Positions 1-10,889 of a DNA stretch of 64,000 nucleotides are shown piece after piece (position 1 is the first letter of the stretch; each line of letters starts with the position of its first letter). The notes under the pieces are model-generated. The model made no database searches. It saw nothing but the letters and a program-made list of their open reading frames with translations, and was not told the DNA's origin. Source of the stretch: Pseudomonas fluorescens. Its GTDB lineage: Bacteria > Pseudomonadota > Gammaproteobacteria > Pseudomonadales > Pseudomonadaceae. Location: NCBI RefSeq assembly GCF_019212185.1, contig NZ_CP078138.1:3702501-3766500 (forward strand), given 5' to 3'. A program made the position numbers and the translations under genes.

Positions 1-30
1 ATGCTGGACGATCATCTTTAAGGAGTGACC

Positions 31-753
31 ATGTACGACTACGCAATTCGTTTTGAGCAAGATACCAACGGCGTTGCTGTCTTCTGTCGAGACCTGCCAA
101 AGCTGAACAGCTTTGGTGATGATCTCGCACACGCAATCCGCGAAGCAGATGACGCGATAGCGACCACACTCTCTATGTATGTAGATGATCGCGAAGCCAT
201 TCCTGAAGCAACTCCACCAGAAGATGGAGAACATGTCGTCAATTTGCCCGCTGCCACGGTTGCGAAGATTACTCTTTGGAACGAGATGATGAAGCAAGGC
301 ATGCGCAAAGCAGACTTATGCCGCGCACTTGGTGTTCACCAGGCACAGGGTGATCGCCTTGTAGACTTCCTGCATACCTCGAAAATGGAACAGCTGGAAG
401 CAGCTCTTCACGCACTTCAAACATCGATCCGCGTTAGCCCATCCGAACCAGGCTGGATAGATCTTCCATATGGCGGCGGTATGGGTGGCCTATACATCGA
501 TCGATTGGTGGACGTATTCCACGAGGCTGCCGTAACTGAAATGCCAATCGGCAAAACCAAGGAAGGACTTGTGAAAGTCAAGCGCTATTCGCTGGATTTC
601 ATCCTACGCTCGCGCTACGCACGACAACCAAACACGATGCAGGCGGTAGATGCTGTTCTTGACCAGATTGTCGCGTCCGGTCGCTTCCGTCGCTCGTCAA
701 TGAAGGATCCGGTAACGGGAAAACCCGTTGAAAGCATCGCATTGATCGAATAG
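31..753 (+). CDS. HicB-family antitoxin with long C-terminal extension
   Basis: Protein of 240 residues starting at ATG 31, chosen because AAGGAG at 20-25 sits 5 bases upstream; a GTG at 25 is possible but lies inside that site. Residues about 1-60 have the HicB fold (YDYAIRFEQD, then a DLPKLNSFGDD stretch), where HicB neutralises the HicA mRNA-cleaving toxin. Residues about 90-130 look like a helix-turn-helix (MRKADLCRALGVHQAQGDRL). The remaining 110 residues (glycine-rich GGGMGG, then a basic helix) are not part of ordinary HicB proteins of 130-140 residues. A reading frame ending at 21 just upstream could be the tail of the partner toxin; too little is visible to say. Family assignment is fairly sure; the role of the extension is unknown. 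Confidence 0.75.
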   Translation: MYDYAIRFEQDTNGVAVFCRDLPKLNSFGDDLAHAIREADDAIATTLSMYVDDREAIPEATPPEDGEHVVNLPAATVAKITLWNEMMKQGMRKADLCRALGVHQAQGDRLVDFLHTSKMEQLEAALHALQTSIRVSPSEPGWIDLPYGGGMGGLYIDRLVDVFHEAAVTEMPIGKTKEGLVKVKRYSLDFILRSRYARQPNTMQAVDAVLDQIVASGRFRRSSMKDPVTGKPVESIALIE

Positions 754-954
754 GTGCGAGGCTAATTCCCCCTGCTTACACCGAGCTCCTTACCAGCGTC
801 GACACCCTTTTGCATCGATCTCGCCGCTCCAGTCTCGCGCCACCCCACAAGCATGTGAGATTAGGGCGCGCGGGCTGCCGGTGTTTTCCCGTAACTGAAC
901 TTGCCGGCTTTTCAGTGTCCAGGCCTTCCGCGAGGCTGAACTGGCTGCAGTAAA
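754..954. other. Intergenic stretch without a recognised gene
   Basis: About 200 bases between the HicB gene and the tRNA-like gene. Open frames exist on the minus strand but they only read through the tRNA and show no recognisable protein. I see no promoter or terminator I would defend. Confidence 0.4.
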
Positions 955-1030
955 TGGTTTCGAGGGCCGGATTCGAACCGACAACCTTCGGGTTATGAGC
1001 CCAACGAGCTGACCGCTGCTCTACCACACA
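955..1030 (-). tRNA. tRNA-Met (CAU), acceptor stem poorly paired
   Basis: On the minus strand the cloverleaf reads: D stem GAGC/GCTC, anticodon stem TTGGG/CCCGA enclosing loop CTCATAA (anticodon CAT, at 997-995), T stem GTCGG/CCGGC with loop TTCGAAT, discriminator A and encoded CCA. The anticodon arm with GGG/CCC pairs resembles initiator tRNA. The acceptor arms TGTGTGG and CCTCGAA pair at only about five of seven positions, so the gene may be a degraded or recombined copy, as left when an element integrates at a tRNA 3' end. An integrase remnant lies 0.9 kb away. Functional status uncertain. Confidence 0.65.
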
Positions 1031-1041
1031 TCTGAAACGAA

Positions 1042-1067
1042 AAAGCCCAGCACGATGGCTGGGCTTT
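1042..1067 (-). terminator. Rho-independent terminator
   Basis: Perfect 10-bp stem (AAAGCCCAGC and GCTGGGCTTT) with a 6-base loop. Read on the minus strand it ends in a T-run, so it would terminate the small gene ending at 1118, just before the tRNA-like gene. Confidence 0.75.
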
Positions 1068-1117
1068 GTTTCAAAGTACTGTCCTGTACGCCGCTAAGCG
1101 GTACTAATGATTCTACG

Positions 1118-1477
1118 TTAGCTGTCCGAAACAAAAGCTATAACAACGTACTTTTGATTCGGATCAAGACCAGCAGGTAGCTTAGAGGTGGTACCGATAT
1201 ACAGACCATGTGCCCCCGCAGCGCCATCGCCGGATGTCACATCGATAACCACGTTGTCAGACAGATTATGGTACCAGTCCTTATCCGACGCCACGGCTCT
1301 TTGCTCGGCAATCCCAAAGGTAGGCTGAGGATAACCATCTGGAACAATTACTTGAAATTTCAGTTTGCCATTTTCTGGCGTGTTCCAGTTCGGAAAATTA
1401 TCTGAGCTTCGGTACTTCTGTTTTACTTGCGGACCATAGCTGGCGGTGACTGCACTCATAATCCTGAAATTACTCAT
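1118..1477 (-). CDS. Hypothetical protein, unrecognised
   Basis: 119 residues starting MSNFRIMSAV. The ATG at 1477 is preferred over the in-frame ATG at 1492 because GGAAGGA lies 6-7 bases upstream of it. No signal peptide or membrane segment; the protein is mixed beta-like with several Gly/Asp turns (DVTSGDGAAGAHG) and two Trp near an LSDN motif. I do not recognise the family. The gene and its surroundings are clearly richer in A+T than the rest of the window, which suggests horizontal acquisition with the island. A terminator follows directly. Confidence 0.55.
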   Translation of the reverse strand: MSNFRIMSAVTASYGPQVKQKYRSSDNFPNWNTPENGKLKFQVIVPDGYPQPTFGIAEQRAVASDKDWYHNLSDNVVIDVTSGDGAAGAHGLYIGTTSKLPAGLDPNQKYVVIAFVSDS

Positions 1478-1903
1478 CTGCGTTCCTTCCATCCGTGTTG
1501 ATGAGATGGAAATACTAGTTAGAGCTTTCTAAAATACAAGTGAGGCGGTCTCAATATTTCAGAGAATAAAGCGTATCTAAAATTTTGCACTTAAAAAGCA
1601 GTCTCAATAACTCAGAGTTCAGCAGTGAAAGAAAAACAAGAACCCCAATGAATCCATTGACTTATTATATTTAACTCAACTGCATTCAGCCGGACGTCAA
1701 CCTTACGCCGTCAGGTGAAGGCTTGGCCGAGGCCATCACGTAGTGATTGCTGGATGCGCGCAAACTGGAAGCCGTAATACTGGTATCGGTCGATCCGCCC
1801 GTTCGCCACATGGCCCGGGTTAGTTCCTGTCGCTGCATCGCGACACCTTGCGGCTCGGCCACGACGTATACCGCACGGTACGCGCCGCTCAGCGGCTCGG
1901 CGA
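1478..1903. other. Island-edge intergenic region, partly AT-rich
   Basis: The part up to about 1685 is AT-rich without an open frame of note and presumably carries the promoter of the minus-strand gene. From about 1686 the composition turns GC-rich. On the minus strand 1910-1686 there is an open frame with coding-like third positions but no start codon of its own near its head; it could be the 3' end of a gene cut by the integrase-bearing element. I could not identify it. Confidence 0.35.
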
Positions 1904-4579
<2,676 letters not shown>

Positions 4580-4601
4580 TTATTCCAGGTGCGCGGTCGA
4601 A

Positions 4602-5333
4602 TCAGCCTTGATCGGCCACCAGACCCTGTTCGACTGCATTGGCGATGATCTCCTGGGCCGGAACGTTGACCCAAGTATGGCCATCGATATCTCCCGCCGC
4701 TTGCAACCAGTCACCGACCATCTGATAGCCCAGCGAGTAACCCAGCCATTTGGGCTGGTCGCTGCCGCCAAAAAACCAGGCATTGTGATCGTAGTAGCTG
4801 GACTCCAGCGCCTTGAGCCCAGCCGGTGCGTGCAGTAAGTGCTCGCGGGCGATGGCCTGTTCCCAGGGCTCCGGCTCGCTACCGAGCAAGTGCCGGACAA
4901 ACTGCCCGGCCAGCCCCTCGCTGACCAGCGCCTCGCCCAGCGTCCAGCCATATCCCGGCCCGCCCATGCGCAAGCAGTGATGGACCTCGTGCACGATATG
5001 CCGATGCAGCGCACCGTCACGCAGGCTCGCGGGGAAATTCGGGTTATCCGGATCGAGCGTCATACTGAACATGCTGCTGCGGTAAGCCCGGCCGACCAGG
5101 CCCATTTCCGGCAGCGCTTCGCCGGGCAGGCACTGGACCAGGATATCGAGGCGCGGTGGCGCAATCAGCGTCGCAATGCTCTGGTGAGCGGCGGCAAATG
5201 CATCGCTCACCTCACTGCGCACCTCGGCCAGGCTACCGCCGGCTTCGAGCCAGTGCAGGGTCCAAGCGTCCATGCCGACTTCGCCAGCATCGTCGCGTAC
5301 AGGTGAAGCGGACGGCGGCAGAGTCTGCGCCAT
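4602..5333 (-). CDS. DUF2268-type predicted Zn-dependent protease
   Basis: 243 residues starting at ATG 5333 with a near-perfect Shine-Dalgarno (AAGGAGGT) 6 bases upstream. The diagnostic feature is HIVHEVHHCLR at about residues 112-122, containing HExxH for zinc binding, followed by a glycine-rich GGPGYGWTLGEALVSEGLA segment with a candidate third ligand Glu. No signal peptide, so it is cytoplasmic. The C-terminal half (WLGYSLGYQMVGDWL) matches the DUF2268/YjaZ-like layout. Substrate unknown. It lies upstream of katG on the same strand with a 175-base gap, which contains an imperfect AATAGAGA/TCTCTTATT inverted repeat near 4565-4585. Confidence 0.8.
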   Translation of the reverse strand: MAQTLPPSASPVRDDAGEVGMDAWTLHWLEAGGSLAEVRSEVSDAFAAAHQSIATLIAPPRLDILVQCLPGEALPEMGLVGRAYRSSMFSMTLDPDNPNFPASLRDGALHRHIVHEVHHCLRMGGPGYGWTLGEALVSEGLAGQFVRHLLGSEPEPWEQAIAREHLLHAPAGLKALESSYYDHNAWFFGGSDQPKWLGYSLGYQMVGDWLQAAGDIDGHTWVNVPAQEIIANAVEQGLVADQG

Positions 5334-5516
5334 TGGATTACCTCCTTGTTGGATCGAACGGGTTTTATAGCATGGTGCCTCCTACAGGCACTATCAGCTA
5401 CGTCCGACAGAGCTGTACGCAACGGCAATAGCTACTGACAAATCCCCTGTGACGCTCAGTTGTAGCAGCTCCTCAGACTGCTCATCCTCACCGCCCCTGC
5501 CTGTGTTTTTTGCCTC

Positions 5517-5545
5517 TTGCCAAACAGTATCCAAGTGGATACATT
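5517..5545 (+). promoter_or_regulatory. Toxin-antitoxin promoter with operator palindrome
   Basis: A sigma70-like promoter: TTGCCA at 5517-5522, 17-base spacer, TACATT at 5540-5545. Inside it lies the inverted repeat GTATCCA-AG-TGGATAC at 5527-5542, perfect over 7-bp arms and overlapping the -10 box. This is the arrangement expected for autorepression by the antitoxin of the downstream pair. The toxin GTG start follows at 5554. Confidence 0.6.
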
Positions 5546-5553
5546 GAGGGCCT

Positions 5554-5847
5554 GTGACTTACGAAATCCAGCAAACCCATACCTTCGCTGACTGGCACCA
5601 CTCACTCCGCGACCTGCGCGCCAGGATCGCCATCGGCCGGCGAATAGACCGTGCCCATACCGGCAACCTGGGCGATACAAAATCCGTTGGGGAAGGCGTA
5701 TCTGAGATGCGCGTGGACACAGGTGCGGGCTACCGGGTGTATTTCATCGTACGCAATCGAGTCGTCATCGTCCTGTTGGCCGGTGGTGACAAGTCCTCAC
5801 AACAGACCGACATCCAACTGGCCAGAAAACTGGCAAGGGAGTTTTGA
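5554..5847 (+). CDS. RelE/ParE-superfamily toxin (addiction module killer protein)
   Basis: 97 residues with GTG start at 5554 behind TGAGGG; no other start precedes the conserved region. It has the layout of the Gp49/HigB-like killer family: F-x-x-W near residue 12 (TFADWHHSLRD), the R-I-x-R-x-x-x-A-x-x-G-N-x-G-D stretch at 25-45, G-x-G-Y-R-V-Y-F at about 60-66 and a final L-L-x-G-G-D-K motif. Such toxins cleave ribosome-bound mRNA. The toxin precedes the antitoxin, as usual in this subfamily, with a 2-base gap. The promoter carries a palindromic operator. Confidence 0.88.
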   Translation: MTYEIQQTHTFADWHHSLRDLRARIAIGRRIDRAHTGNLGDTKSVGEGVSEMRVDTGAGYRVYFIVRNRVVIVLLAGGDKSSQQTDIQLARKLAREF

Positions 5848-5849
5848 AA

Positions 5850-6161
5850 ATGAGCCAACTGCTGACGCCCTTTGATATGGCTGCATTACTCGACAGCGAC
5901 GAAGCCATCAGCGAATACCTGACCCAGGTACTCGCCGACGGCGACCATGAAGAATTCCTCCGCGCGGTCGGTTACGTCGCCAAGGCCCGTGGCATGACCC
6001 ACGTCGCCAAGGCCTCGGGCATGGGCCGTGAAAGCTTGTACAAAGCGTTTGCACCTGGGGCCAAGCCACGCTTCCATACCGTACTCAGGGTGATTCACGC
6101 GCTGGGTATCGATCTGTGCGCCCAACCCGGGCATCCGTCCGACACTCCGGTTCTGGTGTAA
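5850..6161 (+). CDS. HTH antitoxin of RelE-type pair (addiction module antidote)
   Basis: 103 residues; start ATG 5850 with AGGGA at 5836-5840, overlapping nothing and 2 bases after the toxin stop. The N-terminal part (PFDMAALLDSDEAISEYL) and the following Cro/C1-like helix-turn-helix (GMTHVAKASGMGRESLYKAF) match the putative addiction-module antidote family. It should bind the toxin and repress the operon through the palindrome at 5527-5542. Together with the preceding gene it forms an intact type II module. Confidence 0.88.
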   Translation: MSQLLTPFDMAALLDSDEAISEYLTQVLADGDHEEFLRAVGYVAKARGMTHVAKASGMGRESLYKAFAPGAKPRFHTVLRVIHALGIDLCAQPGHPSDTPVLV

Positions 6162-6198
6162 CGGTGCCTGCTTGCCAACACAGCAAGCGGGTACTCGA

Positions 6199-6828
6199 TC
6201 ACTCCAACCCTTCCTCCAGCAGCGCCCTTCTCACTGCCGGCCGCTGATAAACCCGTGCATACCAGGCCTCCAGATGACGCAAGCCGTCAAAGTGAATGTC
6301 GGCCTTGTACCAGGAGCGCAGCCACTGCGCCTGCCCCCAGCCAATCAGCGCGAACAGGTAGGCGTCGGCCACGCTGAACTGCTCACCCAGCAGGTACGGA
6401 CGCTCCGCTAGTTGTTGGTCAATCCAGGCAAAACGCTGGGCCAGTTTGGGCTTGACGGTGTCCACATACTTGCCCGCCAGACCGGCGTAAAGCAGTGGAA
6501 TAAAGCCCTTGTGAATCTCCGACGTCAGAAAGCTCAACCATTCCTGCAGGCGATAACGCTCGAGTGTGCCCTGGACCGGGGCCAATCCGGCGTCCGGCTG
6601 CAAATCCGCCAGGTACTGCACGATCACCGGGCCTTCGCGAAAGCGTGTGCCGTCATCCAGTTCGAGGATCGGCACATAACCCAGCGGATTGACATCGTAG
6701 TAGTCGCCCCCGCCTTCCACGCGGTGCTGGCGGTGATCGACCTTGAGCAAACTGACGTCCAGTCCCAGCTCATGGATAACGATGTGGGGCGATAGCGAGC
6801 AACTGCCGGGGATGTAATAGAGCTTCAT
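6199..6828 (-). CDS. Glutathione S-transferase
   Basis: 209 residues, the full length of a bacterial cytosolic GST; ATG 6828 has AGGAG 6 bases upstream. The N-terminal thioredoxin-like domain begins MKLYYIPGSCSLSPHI, where the CSLSPH motif supplies the active-site region typical of beta-class enzymes, and contains the NPLGYVPILELDDG segment with the cis-proline for glutathione binding. The C-terminal all-helical domain (about 90-209) includes FSVADAYLF, the N-capping box. It conjugates glutathione to electrophiles. It is divergent from an HxlR regulator, which probably controls it. Confidence 0.92.
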   Translation of the reverse strand: MKLYYIPGSCSLSPHIVIHELGLDVSLLKVDHRQHRVEGGGDYYDVNPLGYVPILELDDGTRFREGPVIVQYLADLQPDAGLAPVQGTLERYRLQEWLSFLTSEIHKGFIPLLYAGLAGKYVDTVKPKLAQRFAWIDQQLAERPYLLGEQFSVADAYLFALIGWGQAQWLRSWYKADIHFDGLRHLEAWYARVYQRPAVRRALLEEGLE

Positions 6829-6869
6829 GACCCTCTCCTGAAATGTCTGAAGCGCTATTCTTGTGGATC

Positions 6870-6926
6870 AGGTATATAAACGGAAGAAGGCACTTTTTTA
6901 TCATCTAGGTACATAAAATATACCTA
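6870..6926. promoter_or_regulatory. Divergent promoter region with AGGTATA-type repeats
   Basis: Between the GST and HxlR genes lie AGGTATA (6870-6876) and the inverted pair TAGGTA (6906-6911) / TACCTA (6921-6926), separated by 9 bases. Such repeats are good candidates for HxlR operator half-sites in a divergent regulator-target arrangement. Assignment is by position and symmetry only. Confidence 0.45.
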
Positions 6927-6943
6927 AACCAAGAGGCGACGCC

Positions 6944-7282
6944 ATGAAACATAACGTGACCGGTTGCTCGGTTGAAGAAGCCATGCGCTTGCTGGGTGGT
7001 CGTTGGCGCCTGCTGCTGGTGTCGTACCTGCTGGAGGGGCCCAAGCGCTTCAATGAACTGCGTCGGGATGTGCCAGGCATTTCCCAGCGAATGCTGACCC
7101 TCGACCTGCGTGCCCTGGAGGAAGTCGGGCTGATCAAGCGCACGGTCTACCCGACAGTGCCGGTCAAGGTCGAGTACGAGTTGACCGAAGACGGCAATCG
7201 CATGCGCCCGGTGGTCGACGTGATGCAGGAGTTTGGTGTCTGGCTCAAGCAAAGCGGGCGGGCGCGAATGCCAGAGGCGTGA
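6944..7282 (+). CDS. HxlR-family transcriptional regulator
   Basis: 112 residues of a winged helix-turn-helix; ATG 6944 preceded by AGAGG. The N-terminus has the family's cysteine (VTGCSVEEAMRLLGGRW), often redox or electrophile sensing, then LEGPKRFNELRRDVPGISQRMLTLDLRALEEVGLIKR, the recognition helix and wing. Likely a dimeric repressor of the divergent GST, responding to an electrophile or quinone; the inducer is not known from sequence. It ends 3 bases from the convergent cytochrome c gene. Confidence 0.93.
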   Translation: MKHNVTGCSVEEAMRLLGGRWRLLLVSYLLEGPKRFNELRRDVPGISQRMLTLDLRALEEVGLIKRTVYPTVPVKVEYELTEDGNRMRPVVDVMQEFGVWLKQSGRARMPEA

Positions 7283-7285
7283 CGC

Positions 7286-7672
7286 CTATTGACCCTGAAA
7301 GGTCTGCAGATAGGCCAGCAGGTTGTCGATTTTTTCCTCGTCGCTCAAACCCCAGAAAATCATCCGGGTCCCGGGCACCACAGTCTTTGGCGCTTCAAGG
7401 TAGGCCACCAGGGTTGGTCGGTCCCAGACCAGGTTGGCTGCCTTCATCGCGTCCGAATACTGGTAGTCAACGGTGCTCGCGGAGTGGCGGCCAATCACTC
7501 CGTTGAGCTGCGGGCCAAACGAGGCACGGGCCGCTTCGCCGATCTGATGACAACCGCTGCACATGCGCTTGAACACCTTTGCCCCGGCCTCGACATCACC
7601 CGCCGCGGCGGGCAGGCTGAAAACGGCCAGGCTGAGCATCCAGGCCAAAGTGAGGGGAACGGTGTATTTCAT
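7286..7672 (-). CDS. Class I cytochrome c
   Basis: 128-residue precursor; start ATG 7672 (MKYTVPLTLA) gives a clean signal peptide ending AAAG at about residue 25. The mature part has one heme-binding motif CSGCH (Cys38, Cys41, His42) and a GTRMIFWG segment with the likely Met axial ligand, as in soluble cytochrome c2/c-552 types. Periplasmic electron carrier; partner unknown. A longer in-frame extension upstream to 7906 lacks similarity and overlaps the regulator on the other strand, so it is rejected. It is divergent from the GntR gene. Confidence 0.9.
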   Translation of the reverse strand: MKYTVPLTLAWMLSLAVFSLPAAAGDVEAGAKVFKRMCSGCHQIGEAARASFGPQLNGVIGRHSASTVDYQYSDAMKAANLVWDRPTLVAYLEAPKTVVPGTRMIFWGLSDEEKIDNLLAYLQTFQGQ

Positions 7673-7796
7673 CGGCAGTTTCCAGATCGAGTCGGGCGCG
7701 GGCGCCATTGGAACATGCAGTCGGTGATCCGCCCAGCCTCGGCTGAGATTTCCTGGGCAACAGCCGGCCGTCCTGCTGCTCAAGGAAGAACAATCG

Positions 7797-7812
7797 AATT
7801 TCGTATACCCTA
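7797..7812. promoter_or_regulatory. Degenerate copy of the TCGTATACGA operator
   Basis: AATTTCGTATACCCTA shares TCGTATAC with the perfect sites at 13150-13159 and 19010-19019; the last two bases differ (CC for GA). It sits 30 bases upstream of the GntR start, suggesting autoregulation. Confidence 0.5.
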
Positions 7813-7841
7813 TAAGCACCTCATTCTGAAGATTTGCCGCC

Positions 7842-8513
7842 GTGACCCAATCCAGACTTAACGCCCCCGACCTCGGCAACACGCCGTCGACTTCGGAGAT
7901 CATCACCCGCCATCTGCGCGACGCTATCGTCGCCGGGCATTTCGCCGAAGATGAGCCGATTCGTCAGGATGACATCGCCCGCCAATTCAACGTCAGCAAG
8001 ATCCCCGTGCGCGAGGCCCTCAAGCGTCTCGAAGCCGAGGGGCTGGTAATGTTCCAGCGCAACCGCGGGGCGATGGTTACGCGTATATCCGACGCCGAAC
8101 TGGCGCAGATGTTCGAGGTGCGCATGCTCCTCGAAGACAAAGTGCTGCGCCTGGCCATTCCCAACATGACCGAGGCCACCTTCGCCCGTGCCGAAGCGAT
8201 CTGCCAGGAATTCATCGGCGAAGACGACGTCGGACGCTGGGCCGAACTCAACTGGGAGCTGCACGCCTGTCTCTATGAGCCGGCGCAACGGCCGTTCCTG
8301 GTCAGCCTGATTCGCTCGGTCAACGACAAGCTGGAGCGCTACCTGCGCATGCAGATGAGCTTGTCCGCCGGCAAGGATCGCGCCGATCATGAACACCGGG
8401 AAATCCTTGCGGCCTGCCGCGCCGGCGATGTCGACCTGGCGGTAAAACTGCTCGACGAACACATCGCCGGCGTCTGCCAGACACTTTTCGAGCACCTGCC
8501 CCACGCCCACTGA
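7842..8513 (+). CDS. GntR-family regulator, FadR/FCD subfamily
   Basis: 223 residues from GTG 7842 (weak ribosome site). The N-terminal winged HTH is clear (EIITRHLRDAIVAGHF, then DDIARQFNVSKIPVREALKRLEAEGLV), and residues about 85-220 form the all-helical FCD ligand domain with likely metal ligands (AELNWELHACLYEP, DHEHREILAACRAGD). FCD regulators usually bind TNGTNNNACNA-type palindromes; TCGTATACGA fits this and occurs three times in the window in front of this gene and of two hydroxyproline transcription units. I therefore infer it is the local repressor of hydroxyproline uptake and catabolism, with a pathway intermediate as inducer. Confidence 0.9.
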   Translation: MTQSRLNAPDLGNTPSTSEIITRHLRDAIVAGHFAEDEPIRQDDIARQFNVSKIPVREALKRLEAEGLVMFQRNRGAMVTRISDAELAQMFEVRMLLEDKVLRLAIPNMTEATFARAEAICQEFIGEDDVGRWAELNWELHACLYEPAQRPFLVSLIRSVNDKLERYLRMQMSLSAGKDRADHEHREILAACRAGDVDLAVKLLDEHIAGVCQTLFEHLPHAH

Positions 8514-8615
8514 CTGTGCTGATTTCGTCATCGACGTCAGATAAATCCATCAAGCCGCCACCCCCCTCCCCGGGCCACTCTTTCGTTCACTTATCTGAAC
8601 GGACGTGGCCCTCCC

Positions 8616-9548
8616 ATGAAACGCATCACCGTGATCGACTCCCACACCGGCGGCGAACCTACCCGCCTGGTGACCGCTGGTTTTCCTGACCTGGGCACCG
8701 GCAGCATGGCCGAGCGTCGCCAACAGTTGGCCGAGCAACACGATCAATGGCGCGCCGCCTGCGTACTCGAACCTCGCGGCAGCGATGTGCTGGTCGGTGC
8801 CCTGCTCTGCGAACCGGTGGACCCGAGCGCCTGTGCCGGGGTGATTTTCTTCAACAACACCGGTTACCTGGGCATGTGCGGCCACGGCACCATCGGTCTG
8901 GTGGCGTCGCTGGCGCACTTGGGCAAGATTGGTCCCGGCGTGCACAGCATCGAAACCCCGGTGGGCACGGTCCAGGCGACCCTGCACGAGGACCATTCGG
9001 TGAGCGTGCGTAATGTCCCGGCCTATCGTTACCGCAAGGCCGTCGAAGTGCAGGTCCCGGGCGTCGGCCAGGTGGTTGGCGATATTGCCTGGGGCGGTAA
9101 CTGGTTTTTTCTGATCGCCGATCACGGCCTGCGGGTCGCCGGCGACAACCTCGACGCTCTCACCGCCTACACCTATGCCGTGCAACAGGCGCTGGAGGTA
9201 CAGGGCCTGCGCGGCGAAGACGGCGGCTTGATCGACCATATCGAACTGTTCGCCGATGACCTGCAGGCCGACAGCCGCAACTTCGTCCTGTGCCCGGGCA
9301 AGGCTTACGACCGCTCCCCGTGCGGCACCGGCACCAGTGCCAAGCTGGCGTGCCTGGCTGCCGATGACAAGCTGCAACCCGGACAGCTGTGGCGCCAGGC
9401 CAGCGTGATCGGCAGCGAGTTTGAAGGCTCCTATGAATGGCAAGGCGAACGGATCATCCCGACCATTCGCGGCCGCGCGTTCATCAGTGCCGAAGCCAGC
9501 CTGATCATCGAACAGGATGATCCGTTCGCCTGGGGTATACGCCCATGA
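8616..9548 (+). CDS. lhpA: 4-hydroxyproline 2-epimerase
   Basis: 310 residues of the proline racemase superfamily. It converts trans-4-hydroxy-L-proline to cis-4-hydroxy-D-proline, the first step of the pathway. Both catalytic acid/base cysteines are present: Cys88 in MCGHGTIG and Cys236 in [12 protein letters not shown], the Cys/Cys pattern of racemases and epimerases. Context, directly followed by a D-amino-acid-oxidising flavoprotein, favours the hydroxyproline epimerase over proline racemase. Its stop overlaps the next gene's start (ATGA), so the two are translationally coupled. Cytoplasmic. Confidence 0.93.
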   Translation: MKRITVIDSHTGGEPTRLVTAGFPDLGTGSMAERRQQLAEQHDQWRAACVLEPRGSDVLVGALLCEPVDPSACAGVIFFNNTGYLGMCGHGTIGLVASLAHLGKIGPGVHSIETPVGTVQATLHEDHSVSVRNVPAYRYRKAVEVQVPGVGQVVGDIAWGGNWFFLIADHGLRVAGDNLDALTAYTYAVQQALEVQGLRGEDGGLIDHIELFADDLQADSRNFVLCPGKAYDRSPCGTGTSAKLACLAADDKLQPGQLWRQASVIGSEFEGSYEWQGERIIPTIRGRAFISAEASLIIEQDDPFAWGIRP

Positions 9549-10660
9549 CCGAGGGCCTGGTGGCCGATGTGATCGTCATCGGTGCCGGCATCATCGGCGC
9601 CACCTGCGCCCAGGCCATCGCCCGGCGTGGCCTGCGGGTGCTGGTGCTGGACGCCGGGCTGCACGGGGCGACGGCGGCCGGCATGGGGCATTTGCTGGTA
9701 CTCGACGACAACCCGGCCGAACTGTCCCTCAGTCAATACTCCCTGCAGCGCTGGCGCGAGATGGCGCCGAAATTGCCCGACGCCTGTGCCTACCGCAGCA
9801 ACGGCACGCTGTGGCTGGCGGCCAATGCCGAGGAAATGGCAGTGGCCCACAGCAAGTTCCTCAACCTGCAGGCCCAGGGTGTGGCCTGTGAACTGGTCTG
9901 CGCTAACGCCCTTCGTCAGCGCGAGCCGCAATTGCGGGAAGGTCTGGAGGGCGGTTTGCTGATCAACGGCGACGGCATTCTGTATGCGCCGGCCACCGCC
10001 CAGTGGATGCTCGCCACACCGAACATAGAGCAGCGCCGAGCAAGGGTCAGCGAAGTCGATGGCAACCGCGTGCGCCTCGAAGACGGCGAATGGCTGCGCG
10101 CCGAAGCCGTGGTACTGGCCAATGGCATCCAGGCCACCGACCTGTGCCCGGAGCTGCCGATCGAGCCGAAAAAAGGCCACCTGATGATCACCGACCGCTA
10201 TCCCGGATTGGTCAAGCACACCCTGGTGGAGCTGGGGTACGTCACCAGCGCCCACAATGCCAGCGGCCCCTCGACCGCGTGCAACATCCAGCCGCGACCG
10301 ACCGGGCAACTGTTCATCGGCGCGTCACGCCAGTTTGGTACCACCGATCCGGAGGTCGAAGGCTGGATGCTCGCGAAAATGCTCAAGCGCGCCGCCGAGT
10401 ACATGCCCGGCCTGGCCCAGCTCAACGGCATTCGGGCCTGGACCGGCTTCCGCGCCGCCAGCCCCGACGGCCTGCCGCTGGTGGGTCAACACCCGCAGCG
10501 CAAGGGCCTGTGGCTGGCGGTCGGGCACGAAGGACTGGGCGTGACCACCGCCCCCGGCACTGCCGACCTGCTGCTCGCGCAACTGCTTAACGAAGCTGCG
10601 CCGCTGCCCACCGAGGCCTATTTACCGCAACGTTTTCTTGGGGAGCCGCTGTATGCCTGA
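9545..10660 (+). CDS. lhpB: D-hydroxyproline dehydrogenase, FAD subunit (DAO family)
   Basis: 371 residues of the glycine/D-amino acid oxidase family. The Rossmann motif is at residues 10-15 ([12 protein letters not shown]) and the C-terminal FAD-contact stretch reads [12 protein letters not shown]...[15 protein letters not shown]. It should oxidise cis-4-hydroxy-D-proline to 1-pyrroline-4-hydroxy-2-carboxylate. Because a small Fe-S protein and a second FAD protein follow with 8- and 4-base overlaps, this is the catalytic (beta) subunit of the multi-subunit dehydrogenase known from Pseudomonas rather than an oxygen-using oxidase. Subunit lettering is from memory of P. aeruginosa names. Confidence 0.9.
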   Translation: MTEGLVADVIVIGAGIIGATCAQAIARRGLRVLVLDAGLHGATAAGMGHLLVLDDNPAELSLSQYSLQRWREMAPKLPDACAYRSNGTLWLAANAEEMAVAHSKFLNLQAQGVACELVCANALRQREPQLREGLEGGLLINGDGILYAPATAQWMLATPNIEQRRARVSEVDGNRVRLEDGEWLRAEAVVLANGIQATDLCPELPIEPKKGHLMITDRYPGLVKHTLVELGYVTSAHNASGPSTACNIQPRPTGQLFIGASRQFGTTDPEVEGWMLAKMLKRAAEYMPGLAQLNGIRAWTGFRAASPDGLPLVGQHPQRKGLWLAVGHEGLGVTTAPGTADLLLAQLLNEAAPLPTEAYLPQRFLGEPLYA

Positions 10661-10889
10661 ATTGACCCTTGATGGCCGCGTCCTGCGCGTCAACGCCGGC
10701 ACCAGCGTCGCCGCCGCCCTGGCCCTCGGCGGCGATGGCTGCAGCCGCACCTCGGTCAGTGGACAGCGCCGCGCACCGCTGTGCGGCATGGGCATCTGCC
10801 AGGAATGTCGGGTGACCATCGACGGCCGTCGACGCCTGGCCTGCCAGACCCTGTGCCAGGACGGCATGCACGTGGAGACCCGCCCATGA
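10653..10889 (+). CDS. Small [2Fe-2S] subunit of D-hydroxyproline dehydrogenase
   Basis: 78 residues starting ATG 10653 with GGGGAG upstream, overlapping the preceding gene by 8 bases. It is a plant-ferredoxin-type fold like the HcnA/SoxA-like small subunits: Cys in GDGCSRTS, then LCGMGICQECRV and the late Cys of LACQT give the four ligands C-x(n)-C-x4-C-x2-C-x(n)-C region. It would pass electrons from the catalytic FAD subunit to the other subunits and on to the respiratory chain. Corresponds to one of the LhpE/LhpF subunits; I do not assign the letter. Confidence 0.88.
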   Translation: MPELTLDGRVLRVNAGTSVAAALALGGDGCSRTSVSGQRRAPLCGMGICQECRVTIDGRRRLACQTLCQDGMHVETRP

